From assembly GCA_964563975.1 (NCBI GenBank), contig CAZLZJ010000044.1, positions 1-18,699 of the forward strand: a stretch of DNA of 18,699 nt, written 5' to 3'. This DNA comes from JAAYJR01 sp964563975 (GTDB lineage Bacteria; Bacteroidota; Bacteroidia; Bacteroidales; Prolixibacteraceae). Shown here piece by piece: positions 8,382 to 16,275 of this stretch. The translations under genes were made by a program, and so were the position numbers. Below the pieces are notes generated by a model, which was not told the DNA's origin, did not search any database, and saw nothing but the letters and a program-made list of their open reading frames with translations. The stretch's first letter is position 1, and every line of letters starts with the position of its first letter.

Positions 8382-8387
8382 CATGAA

Positions 8388-9395
8388 ATGAATAATTCGG
8401 AAATACTACTTTATCAAACTGAAGACGGACAAACAAAAATAGATGTGCGTTTGGAAAATGAAACAGTTTGGCTCAACCAAAAACAAATGGTTGAACTGTT
8501 TCAAACCACTAAACAAAATGTTAGTCTTCATATTCAAAATATTTTTAAAGAAGGAGAACTGGATGAAAATTCAGTTGTCAAGGATTACTTGACAACTGCC
8601 TCAGACGGTAAAAATTATTCAACAAAATACTACAATCTTGATGTGGTTATTTCGGTGGGATATCGTGTTAAATCGCACCGTGGAACTCAATTTCGCATTT
8701 GGGCAACAACACAACTTCGAGAATATTTAATTAAAGGTTTTGTGCTTAACGACGATAGGTTAAAAGAAACAGGACATATAAATAAATATTTCGATGAACT
8801 GCTGGAACGGATTAGGGATATTCGCAGTTCGGAAAAAATTTTCTATGCTAAAATCAAGGATATCTATTGCACTGCGATTGATTACGATCCAACCAAGGAA
8901 GAAAGCCAGTTATTTTTCAAAGCAGTACAAAACAAAATGCACTGGGCAATTCATGGTCACACTGCATCAGAGCTTATATATAAAAGAGTTAGTTCCAAAA
9001 AACAAAACATGGGATTAACAACATGGGAAAATGCGCCTCATGGGAAAATCAGGAAAACCGATGTTTCTATTGCAAAAAACTATCTGACTGAAAATGAGTT
9101 GAAAGATTTGAACCTGATTGTTGACCAGTACCTTTCGTTTGCTGAGTTGCAGGCACGAAATCGAAAACCAATGTATATGAAAGACTGGATAAACAAACTC
9201 AACGATTTTATGACTTTGAATGATAAGGAGATTTTAGAACATGCCGGTAGGATTTCGGCAAAAATGGCAAAAGAATTAGCAGATTCGGAATATGAAAAAT
9301 ACAATAAACGCAGGATTGAAATTGAAGACGTGAAGGAAATGAAACAGCTTGAAGATGTATTAAAAAAGTTGGAAAACAAGAAAAGAGAAAAGTAA
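8388..9395 (+). CDS. RhuM-family protein with N-terminal HTH
   Basis: A 335-residue protein that I recognise as a RhuM-family ('virulence RhuM') member, named after a Salmonella pathogenicity-island gene; biochemical function is not established. Residues about 28-55 (VWLNQKQMVELFQTTKQNVSLHI) look like a helix-turn-helix similar to those in phage antirepressor-type proteins. They are followed by the family block SVVKDYLTTASDGKNY (62-77), YYNLDVVISVGYRVKS and FRIWATTQLREYLIKG (102-117). A second conserved part follows (about 150-260; HGHTASELIY around 190-198), then a charged C-terminal helix (300-335) that may be a coiled coil. Such genes are often accessory, found near restriction or toxin-antitoxin genes, but here it is alone. 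ATG 8388 is preferred; an ATG at 8383 is followed by an immediate stop. The direct repeat upstream suggests it could bind and control its own promoter (inference). Confidence 0.85.
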   Translation: MNNSEILLYQTEDGQTKIDVRLENETVWLNQKQMVELFQTTKQNVSLHIQNIFKEGELDENSVVKDYLTTASDGKNYSTKYYNLDVVISVGYRVKSHRGTQFRIWATTQLREYLIKGFVLNDDRLKETGHINKYFDELLERIRDIRSSEKIFYAKIKDIYCTAIDYDPTKEESQLFFKAVQNKMHWAIHGHTASELIYKRVSSKKQNMGLTTWENAPHGKIRKTDVSIAKNYLTENELKDLNLIVDQYLSFAELQARNRKPMYMKDWINKLNDFMTLNDKEILEHAGRISAKMAKELADSEYEKYNKRRIEIEDVKEMKQLEDVLKKLENKKREK

Positions 9396-9551
9396 CATAA
9401 ATCCTACAATGATTATTTCTTTCCTTTCACATTTTAAAATAATTTCTGTCAACATGGTCATTTTAAGGATAAAGTTGGTAATTTGACTGTCAGCGGCAGA
9501 CTGAATTAAGTGAGCAAAATATAATAGTTAATAGTTCTGATCACAAATTCC

Positions 9552-9559
9552 TATTTTTA
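9552..9559 (+). promoter_or_regulatory. Possible -7 box before the ECF sigma gene
   Basis: TATTTTTA differs from TAnnTTTG only at the last base and ends 5 nt before the ATG at 9565. The arrangement resembles that before the nucleotidyltransferase (1262-1269). No convincing -33 element was seen. Confidence 0.25.
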
Positions 9560-9564
9560 CATTT

Positions 9565-10137
9565 ATGTTGACGATCAATGGCATAAAAGAGGAGATTCTC
9601 ATACAAAGGCTGATCAATGGAGACCAGACAGCTTTTGAATTGCTATTCCGGTTCTACTATCCCGGATTAGTAGTTTTTACTTCAAATATTCTCCTTGATA
9701 AAGAAAATGCTGAAGAGATTGTCCAGGACTTTTTTGTAAGACTCTGGATAAAAAGAAAAAATATCAACAGAGGTTCTTCTTTTAAAAATTTCCTGTTTAC
9801 TTCAGTGAAAAACAGCTCAATAAATTTTTTAAAAAGAGAGAAAATAAAAAGCAGAATCATTGATGAGCTGAAAAATATGGTGGCAAATGATACTCTTTAT
9901 GATCCTGATCTGTTCATTGTTTCAGAACTTCAGAAAAGGATTGAAGATGCATGTAACAAATTGCCGCCCCGCACAAAAGAAGTTTTTGGTCTCAGCCGTT
10001 TCAAGTGCTTATCAAATGATGAAATAGCCACCCGGTTAAATATTTCAAAACGTACTGTGGAAACGCATATCTCTAATGCACTTAAAATATTACGGGAAAA
10101 ATTTAAAGATTATATGTTTTTGCTGATGGTGATCTAA
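9565..10137 (+). CDS. ECF sigma-70 factor, FecI-like (Bacteroidota expansion type)
   Basis: A 190-residue extracytoplasmic-function sigma factor with only regions 2 and 4. Region 2 spans about 25-92, including DKENAEEIVQDFFVRLW (45-61), the region 2.2 core-RNA-polymerase contact, and SSFKNFLFTSVKNSSINFLKR (2.3-2.4). Region 4 spans about 120-178; its helix-turn-helix LSNDEIATRLNISKRTVETH (149-168) should contact the -35 element. It is followed after 63 nt by a FecR-like anti-sigma gene and then susC and susD. In this family the sigma factor is held by FecR at the inner membrane and released when the outer-membrane transducer binds its ligand. Its predicted targets are the adjacent susC-susD genes. 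Length and motifs are normal. Confidence 0.93.
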   Translation: MLTINGIKEEILIQRLINGDQTAFELLFRFYYPGLVVFTSNILLDKENAEEIVQDFFVRLWIKRKNINRGSSFKNFLFTSVKNSSINFLKREKIKSRIIDELKNMVANDTLYDPDLFIVSELQKRIEDACNKLPPRTKEVFGLSRFKCLSNDEIATRLNISKRTVETHISNALKILREKFKDYMFLLMVI

Positions 10138-10200
10138 ATAATTTAATTATTACTACGTGTTTCAGTGACCACGATTGTATAATAATTAAAGCAAGAATGA

Positions 10201-11220
10201 ATGATCAAAAACAACAATATAAAATCTTCAAAGACAGATTTTAATAAATTTATTGAATACCGGAAGGGATTATCGGCATTTGATAAAAAAACAGAGGCAG
10301 CAGGATTAATTGAGCAAATTCGTGAAGTTGATGTTGAAAGGGCTTATTATATAGTCTCTGAAAGAATCAGCAGGAAAGATAATAAAATCAATATTTTCAC
10401 TGTAATAACCCGGGTTGCAGCTACACTTACATTACCATTATTAGCATTCACGATCTGGAGCCTTTTCTTTCAAAATACAGAAGTTCAAACAGTTGTACAA
10501 CAAGCTGATGAAATAACATGGCAGCAAATCAATAGCCCGTTAGGAATGCGCTCACATATTGTATTGCCCGACGGTACCAACCTTTGGCTAAATGCAGGCA
10601 GCAATATAAGATACAGTATCCCCTTCACAGGTAAAACCAGGGAAATTGAACTTGAAGGGGAAGCATTTTTAGATGTATATAAAAATATGCATGCCCCTTT
10701 CATAGTAAATATGGGAAATACAAAAATCGAAGTTACAGGAACTCAGTTTAACGTAAAATCTTATCCCGGTTCCAAACAGATAGAAGTAGCTTTAAAAGAG
10801 GGAAATATTAATTTTCTCACCCACAATATAAAAAGACCTGTCTTACTTAAACCTAACGACTATCTGCAATTTGATAAAAACAAAAATTCAGTAAGTCTTG
10901 ACAACAGAGATATTAAAAAATACATTGCATGGCATGAAAATATAATGATCTTAGATGATACACCTATGCCGGAGGTTGCCCGGTTGCTTGAGCAGTGGTA
11001 CGGGATAAAGGTTATTATTGGCAATGAAGAAATTTTGAAATATAAATTTACAACCACATTTGACAATGAACCTCTTTTCCGGGTATTGGAACTGCTTGAG
11101 TTAAGCTCTCCTATTTCAATAAAATACAGCCCCGGTAAGCCTGATAAGGTGACAAAGAAATTATCTCAATCAATTGTAACAATAACAAAAAAAGATGCCT
11201 ATGAGATACTAACCTTTTAA
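10201..11220 (+). CDS. FecR-like anti-sigma factor
   Basis: A 339-residue inner-membrane regulator partnering the upstream ECF sigma factor. The N-terminal about 64 residues are cytosolic and would bind the sigma factor. One membrane helix follows at about 65-90 (IFTVITRVAATLTLPLLAF...). The periplasmic part contains the FecR domain (about 116-210: MRSHIVLPDGTNLWLNAGS, LEGEAFLDV, PFIVNMGNTKIEVTGTQFNV) and a C-terminal domain of the DUF4974 type (about 248-312: MILDDTPMPEVARLLEQWYG) that is expected to meet the STN domain of the SusC transducer. The order sigma-fecR-susC is the standard trans-envelope signalling module. Length is typical. ATG 10201 is preferred; the overlapping ATG at 10197 is out of frame. 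Confidence 0.92.
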   Translation: MIKNNNIKSSKTDFNKFIEYRKGLSAFDKKTEAAGLIEQIREVDVERAYYIVSERISRKDNKINIFTVITRVAATLTLPLLAFTIWSLFFQNTEVQTVVQQADEITWQQINSPLGMRSHIVLPDGTNLWLNAGSNIRYSIPFTGKTREIELEGEAFLDVYKNMHAPFIVNMGNTKIEVTGTQFNVKSYPGSKQIEVALKEGNINFLTHNIKRPVLLKPNDYLQFDKNKNSVSLDNRDIKKYIAWHENIMILDDTPMPEVARLLEQWYGIKVIIGNEEILKYKFTTTFDNEPLFRVLELLELSSPISIKYSPGKPDKVTKKLSQSIVTITKKDAYEILTF

Positions 11221-11228
11221 ACTAAAAA

Positions 11229-11270
11229 GAAGGAGATGCGCCAACACCTCCTTCCGCGCCCCTCGCGGGA
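11229..11270 (+). other. G+C-rich overlapping stem-loops in the susC leader
   Basis: In an otherwise AT-rich gap between fecR and susC, GAAGGAGATG (11229-11238) pairs with CACCTCCTTC (11245-11254), a 10-bp stem with one A-C mismatch and loop CGCCAA. A second stem, TTCCGCG (11252-11258) with CGCGGGA (11264-11270) and loop CCCCT, shares bases 11252-11254 with the first, so the two cannot both fully form. No long U-run follows, so a simple intrinsic terminator is unlikely. The element lies 34 nt before the susC ATG, where it could act on mRNA processing, stability or translation. A 12-codon ORF (11236-11274) runs through it. Confidence 0.6.
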
Positions 11271-11304
11271 CTAAAACTTTATTTAATTAAAAACATGTAA
11301 AATT

Positions 11305-14300
11305 ATGAAAAAAATTGGAAACCTTGTGTGTCGATTTTTAATAAGGCACCGAACAAAACTGATTATCATGCGCAATACATTATTAATAGTATTGATCAGC
11401 TCCCTCCAGGTTTTTGCGGTTGACAGCTATGCGCAAACTAAAAAGATAAGCCTGGACTTCAAAAATGCGACTATCAAAGAGGTTTTGAATGCGATAGAGA
11501 AGCAAAGCGAATTTTATTTTCTATTCAACAGCGAGTTAATCGATGTATCAAAGAAAGTTGACATAACAGTACAGGAAGAAAAGGTGGCAGATATATTAAT
11601 CCGGCTGTTCAAAAACAGTGAGGTTAACTTTCTGATCAAAGACAGGTACATCGTTTTAACTCCTGCTGGTAGATCTTCCGGGAAGACGTTTAATTTACTG
11701 GCACAGCAACAGGGCACTGTCAGCGGCCGGGTGACCGATCAAAATAATCAGCCCCTACCCGGTGTTACCATTGTAGTGAAAGGTACAACTCAAGGTACTA
11801 TCACGGACAACAATGGAGGATATTCACTTACAAATTTACCCACAAACGCAACATTGGCCTTTACCTTTATTGGTATGAGATCACAGGAGGTAAAAATTGG
11901 TGGACAAACTATTATTAATGTAAGGTTGGAAGAGGAATTATTTGAACTAGACGAAGTGGTTGCCATTGGTTACGGCACTTTGAAACGTGAAGAGTTAACA
12001 AGTGCTGTAGCTTCAGTGAGGCCGGATGAAATGAATATTGACGCTGGTGCAGGAACTGACATTGCTAGAGTAATGCAAGGCAAAGTAGCAGGATTAACTA
12101 TAACCAGACCCGGAGGTGGCAATCCAAATCAAGATTTTGAGATTCGTCTACGTGGAACCACAAGTATAAGTGCAGGCCAAAGCCCTCTAATTGTGGTAGA
12201 TGGGGTTCCAGGTGGAAATCTTAGTACAATTAATCCACATGACATAAAATCTATCGATATATTAAAAGATGCATCTGCAGCTGCGATTTATGGCACCCGA
12301 GGAACAAATGGTGTTATAGTTATTCAAACTAAATCAGGAGAAACTTTAGATGATGGTGTAAACGTAATACTCTCAAGCCAATTTTTTACCGAAACAGTAG
12401 CAAGAGAGACAAAAATGTTATCACGTGATGAATACCTTCAATTAAAGGAAGAAATAAAGAATACACATCCCGAACAATCTTCAGCTATGATAGATTATGG
12501 ATATGATACTGATTGGTTTGACGAGATTCAAAGAGATATAACTCTTAACCATCAACAAAACTTAGCTATATTAGGCAAAGGGAAAAATACGAGCTATCGT
12601 ATTTCCGGTTCATATTTTAAACATGATGGATTATTTATTGAAACAGGCCGACAGGATTATAAAGTAAATTTAAATTTAATCCAACATGCTCTTAATGATA
12701 TGTTGATATTACAAGCACAAATGGGGATAAGAGAAAGTACCGCAAAACCTATGAGTACTTTCCCTTATATGATGGCAATGGCATATAATCCTACTCAACC
12801 GGTTTATGTTGAAGGTGATCCAGATAAGGGTTTTTATCAACAGTTTGGGATGTATTCATATCAAAATCCGGTAGCGGAACTCAAACTTCCAACACAGGCA
12901 AATAAAAGTGGAAGTTATTATACCAGAATCCATAGTCAACTTAAACCAACAAATAATTTAACGTTGACTGCTTTATTCTCTAATCAGACAGGAAGAAACA
13001 TGAACGGTAATTATGTTCCCAGTACAGCATATGCAGAAATAAATGTAAATAGATATGGAACCGCTACCAGGAGTAGTTCTCAAAGCATAAGCCGGTTAAT
13101 GGAAACAACCATCGATTGGGACAAGTATTTTGGAGACCATAGAATTAATATAATAGGTGGTTATTCTTATCAGGATTTTGATAGTGAATCTATGTCAGCA
13201 ACAAACTACAATTTTATCAGTGATAGTTTTACATATCACAATCTGGGTGCAGGAAGTTATCTTGGTGATGGAAGAGCCTCGTTGAATAGCAGTAAAAGTG
13301 AAAGCAAACTAGTAGGATTTTTTGCCAGAAGTATATACAATTGGAATAACAGGTACTTTCTTTCAGCCAGTATTAGAAGAGAAGGTTCATCCAAATTTGG
13401 ATCTGCAAACAAATGGGGCTATTTTCCTGCAGCTTCGATTGGGTGGACTGTTACAAATGAAAACTTCGCAAAAAACATAAATTGGCTTGACTTTTTTAAG
13501 TTAAGACTAGGTTATGGGAAAACTGGCAATCAGGATATAGGAAATTATATTCCTCTTATCCGTTTATCCACCTCTGGATACTTTTTTTACAATGGCCAAT
13601 TCATTCAAGGCTATGCACCTATAAGCAATGCGAATCCAAATCTAAAATGGGAAACTAAGCACGAATTTGATCTTGGATTTGATTGGATAATTTTTAACGG
13701 CCGATTGGGGGGTAATGTTGATTGGTATACAAGAAAAACAATTGATCTGCTTCACGATTATGACGTTCCTGTTCCACCAAACTTATATTCAAGCACATTT
13801 GCCAATGTTGCTTCTATGAGTAATCAGGGAATTGAATTAACTTTCAATATTATACCCATTAAAAAAGAAAACTTTCAATGGAACTTAGATCTTACCTTTG
13901 ATTATCGCACACAAAAAATATTATCATTGTCAAGTGATTTATATAAATTAGAATACAGGGATATTGGCTCAAATTTCTTCCCTGGCAGCGCATTAACTCA
14001 TGCTTATACCCATCGTTATGCTGAAGGCATGAATGTTGGTAACTTTTATGGATATAAATGTGAAGGGATAGATGAAGATGGCAAATGGATATTTAAAGAC
14101 TTCAATGATGATGGTGTTATTAATTTCGACGATAATACTATTATTGGTAATGGATTACCCAAATACTATACTAATTTGAACACGTCTTTTTCCTTTAAAA
14201 ACTGGAACCTTTCTGCTATGTTCAGAAGCCAGCTTGGTCATCAAATTCTTAATACAAAAAGGTTACTATATGGAAGCATTATGAGACTTCCAAGAACCTT

Positions 14301-14598
14301 AATTAGGGATTATGATAAAAATTTATATGACACACAAGAATATTCAGATTATTACCTGGAACCAGGAGATTGGGTAAAGATTGATAATATTACACTTAGT
14401 TATATGGTTCCTCTAAGAAATGATGATTTGATAAAAAACATAAAGATATATACTACAGGTAGTAATTTAATAACTTTAACAAGATCAAAAGTTAATGAAC
14501 CAGAGGTTTCAATATCAGGTTTGACACCCGGAGTAAGCCAAGTATACGATTATCCCAGTGTTCGGTCTTTTATGGTAGGTTTCGAAATTGGATTTTAA
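11305..14598 (+). CDS. SusC/RagA-type TonB-dependent outer-membrane transporter with STN domain
   Basis: A 1097-residue outer-membrane receptor for TonB-driven uptake of an oligosaccharide or similar nutrient. Domains in order: an extended N-terminus and signal peptide (hydrophobic core about 24-38, probable cleavage after SYA-43); STN signalling domain (about 48-120, ISLDFKNATIKEVLNAIEKQ); carboxypeptidase-regulatory-like domain (about 138-212, GTVSGRVTDQNNQPLPGVTI); the SusC signature near 215-225 (DEVVAIGYGT); plug domain (about 225-345, SPLIVVDGVPGG, IDILKDASAAAIYGTRGTNG); then the 22-strand barrel to the C-terminal FMVGFEIGF. The STN domain, with the upstream sigma/FecR pair, marks it as a signal transducer as well as a transporter. 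The partner SusD follows after 25 nt. ATG 11305 gives the long leader that is usual in this group; ATG 11368 (residue 22) would still leave a good signal peptide. The substrate cannot be read from the sequence. Confidence 0.95.
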   Translation: MKKIGNLVCRFLIRHRTKLIIMRNTLLIVLISSLQVFAVDSYAQTKKISLDFKNATIKEVLNAIEKQSEFYFLFNSELIDVSKKVDITVQEEKVADILIRLFKNSEVNFLIKDRYIVLTPAGRSSGKTFNLLAQQQGTVSGRVTDQNNQPLPGVTIVVKGTTQGTITDNNGGYSLTNLPTNATLAFTFIGMRSQEVKIGGQTIINVRLEEELFELDEVVAIGYGTLKREELTSAVASVRPDEMNIDAGAGTDIARVMQGKVAGLTITRPGGGNPNQDFEIRLRGTTSISAGQSPLIVVDGVPGGNLSTINPHDIKSIDILKDASAAAIYGTRGTNGVIVIQTKSGETLDDGVNVILSSQFFTETVARETKMLSRDEYLQLKEEIKNTHPEQSSAMIDYGYDTDWFDEIQRDITLNHQQNLAILGKGKNTSYRISGSYFKHDGLFIETGRQDYKVNLNLIQHALNDMLILQAQMGIRESTAKPMSTFPYMMAMAYNPTQPVYVEGDPDKGFYQQFGMYSYQNPVAELKLPTQANKSGSYYTRIHSQLKPTNNLTLTALFSNQTGRNMNGNYVPSTAYAEINVNRYGTATRSSSQSISRLMETTIDWDKYFGDHRINIIGGYSYQDFDSESMSATNYNFISDSFTYHNLGAGSYLGDGRASLNSSKSESKLVGFFARSIYNWNNRYFLSASIRREGSSKFGSANKWGYFPAASIGWTVTNENFAKNINWLDFFKLRLGYGKTGNQDIGNYIPLIRLSTSGYFFYNGQFIQGYAPISNANPNLKWETKHEFDLGFDWIIFNGRLGGNVDWYTRKTIDLLHDYDVPVPPNLYSSTFANVASMSNQGIELTFNIIPIKKENFQWNLDLTFDYRTQKILSLSSDLYKLEYRDIGSNFFPGSALTHAYTHRYAEGMNVGNFYGYKCEGIDEDGKWIFKDFNDDGVINFDDNTIIGNGLPKYYTNLNTSFSFKNWNLSAMFRSQLGHQILNTKRLLYGSIMRLPRTLIRDYDKNLYDTQEYSDYYLEPGDWVKIDNITLSYMVPLRNDDLIKNIKIYTTGSNLITLTRSKVNEPEVSISGLTPGVSQVYDYPSVRSFMVGFEIGF

Positions 14599-14623
14599 AC
14601 TAATTGTATTAAAATTAATTATT

Positions 14624-16186
14624 ATGAAATATAAATTTTTATTATATGTATGTCTCTGGATGTTGGCATCTTGTTTAGATCTGGAACAATATCCTAAAAG
14701 TCAATTAACTAATGACGATTTTTATAAAACAGACCGTCAGGTTGCAAGTGCGATTGGTCCAATATATAATGGATTAGAAAATCCAGCGCAATTAGGTACA
14801 GGGGACAATATGATGATTAGTGCAACTGATCAAGTAGTAACCCCAACAAGAGATTATGGTGGATGGTATGATAACGGAGTCCATTTAAGAACACATTCTC
14901 ATACATGGACTACAACAGAAGTAAATGGCATATGGCTATATGCTTTTAAAGGAGTTAATGCCTGTAACCGTCTACTTTACCAAATCGAACAGATAGAAGA
15001 TACAACAAATATTGTTTCCTATCTTGAAGATGAAATCAGAGCTGTTAGAGCCTATTATTATTTCATTGCTTTGGACTATTATGGAAGGGTACCAATTGTC
15101 AAAGATTATGATGTCCCTGAGAACTTTGCCCCTGCAAATAATTCAAGAGATGAAGTTTATGCTTTTGTAAAAAATGAACTGGAAGCGACAGCAAAAAATT
15201 TACCTATGCCTGGTATGGAAAATTATGGCAGAATGCATCGAATGGCTGCATATACACTATTGGCAAAGGTTTATTTAAACTCTTTAGTTTTTAGTGGCGA
15301 GGATCCTCTTGATATAGATGAGGGTGAAATTAAATGGCAAGAATGCATCGAATCATGTGATCAAATTATTAACTCGGGTATTTATTCCCTTGAACTAAAT
15401 TATTTTGATAATTTTTCTGTAAATAATATCGGTTCCTCAGAAAACATTTTTGTTATTCCTACTGATCCCGACAAAATGTTAAATAAAAATAAAATAGGCA
15501 GATATACACTTCATTTTAATAATGCCAAGAGCTATCAAGGAATGGAAGGGGGGGGTTATAATGGAATATGTGGATTGCCATCCTTTATTAACTCATATAT
15601 TGAAAACGATATCCGCAAACAGATGTGGTTGAGTGGTGTGCAACTTTCCATCGATGGAGATACTTTGCTTTGCACAATGGGTCAGCAAGCAGGACAACCA
15701 TTAAATTATGTTAACGAAATGGATGATATTGAATATGTATTAGAGGCGCAAGGTTTGAGAATTGCAAAATTTGACTACACCGGATATAGAAGAAACACAA
15801 CAGAGGGGGACATACCTATTTTCAGATATTCTGATGTTTTGCTTATGAAAGCAGAAGCCCTAATGAGACAAAATGGAGGAATAGCAACTGAAAATGCTCT
15901 CGAATTAGTTAATTTGGTCCGGGAAAGAGCTAGCTTATTACCTTTAACAATGAATGAACTTACACTAGAGGCTTTATTAAAAGAAAGAGGTCATGAATTA
16001 GCTTTAGAAGGATATAGGCGTAATGACCTTATTCGTTTTGGTAAATGGATTCAGCCATTTTATGAAGGAAGTACAATTAAAAATATCGAGAAAAAAGTAA
16101 TTGGACAAAAATATGTAAGATTACTGCCTATTCCTGATCAACAAATTAATGCAAATCCTAATCTCACTCAAAATCCGGGTTACTAA
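14624..16186 (+). CDS. SusD/RagB-family nutrient-binding outer-membrane lipoprotein
   Basis: A 520-residue surface lipoprotein that caps the SusC barrel and binds the glycan. Signal peptide MKYKFLLYVCLWMLASC has the lipobox L-A-S-C17, so I place the start at ATG 14624, not at the in-frame ATG 14588, which lies inside the end of susC and would put 12 residues before the signal. The N-terminal SusD-like region (from about 18, LDLEQYPKSQLTNDDFYKTD, with helical TPR-like repeats around AVRAYYYFIALDYYGRVPIV) is followed by the SusD_RagB C-terminal part: IPIFRYSDVLLMKAEALMR, KERGHELALEGYRRNDLIRF, and the ending RLLPIPDQQINANPNLTQNPGY. This is a complete family member of normal length. It follows susC by 25 nt and is most likely co-transcribed. 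A strong stem-loop lies after the stop codon. Confidence 0.95.
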   Translation: MKYKFLLYVCLWMLASCLDLEQYPKSQLTNDDFYKTDRQVASAIGPIYNGLENPAQLGTGDNMMISATDQVVTPTRDYGGWYDNGVHLRTHSHTWTTTEVNGIWLYAFKGVNACNRLLYQIEQIEDTTNIVSYLEDEIRAVRAYYYFIALDYYGRVPIVKDYDVPENFAPANNSRDEVYAFVKNELEATAKNLPMPGMENYGRMHRMAAYTLLAKVYLNSLVFSGEDPLDIDEGEIKWQECIESCDQIINSGIYSLELNYFDNFSVNNIGSSENIFVIPTDPDKMLNKNKIGRYTLHFNNAKSYQGMEGGGYNGICGLPSFINSYIENDIRKQMWLSGVQLSIDGDTLLCTMGQQAGQPLNYVNEMDDIEYVLEAQGLRIAKFDYTGYRRNTTEGDIPIFRYSDVLLMKAEALMRQNGGIATENALELVNLVRERASLLPLTMNELTLEALLKERGHELALEGYRRNDLIRFGKWIQPFYEGSTIKNIEKKVIGQKYVRLLPIPDQQINANPNLTQNPGY

Positions 16187-16209
16187 ATTTTTATGCTGCG
16201 AATAATAAT

Positions 16210-16243
16210 ACTATACTGGTTTAGAAATCTAAACCAGTATAGT
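16210..16243 (+). terminator. Perfect 15-bp stem-loop after susD
   Basis: ACTATACTGGTTTAG (16210-16224) pairs perfectly with CTAAACCAGTATAGT (16229-16243) around the 4-nt loop AAAT. Only a short TTT follows, so it may be a weak terminator, a partial attenuator between susD and the downstream membrane gene, or a 3' stabiliser of the susCD transcript. It begins 24 nt after the susD stop codon and ends 32 nt before the next ATG. Confidence 0.7.
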
Positions 16244-16275
16244 TTATGAGCTAAATCATACAATTTATTTAAAAT

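Noticed and set aside
8388..9395. RhuM gene as part of a defence island with the SNF2 and MNT genes
   Set aside because: The genes are separated by nadE and the TIM-barrel gene, and no restriction, Abi or toxin gene is present; the link would be speculation.
14588..14623. ATG 14588 as start of susD
   Set aside because: It overlaps the end of susC and would put 12 residues before an ideal lipoprotein signal that begins at ATG 14624.
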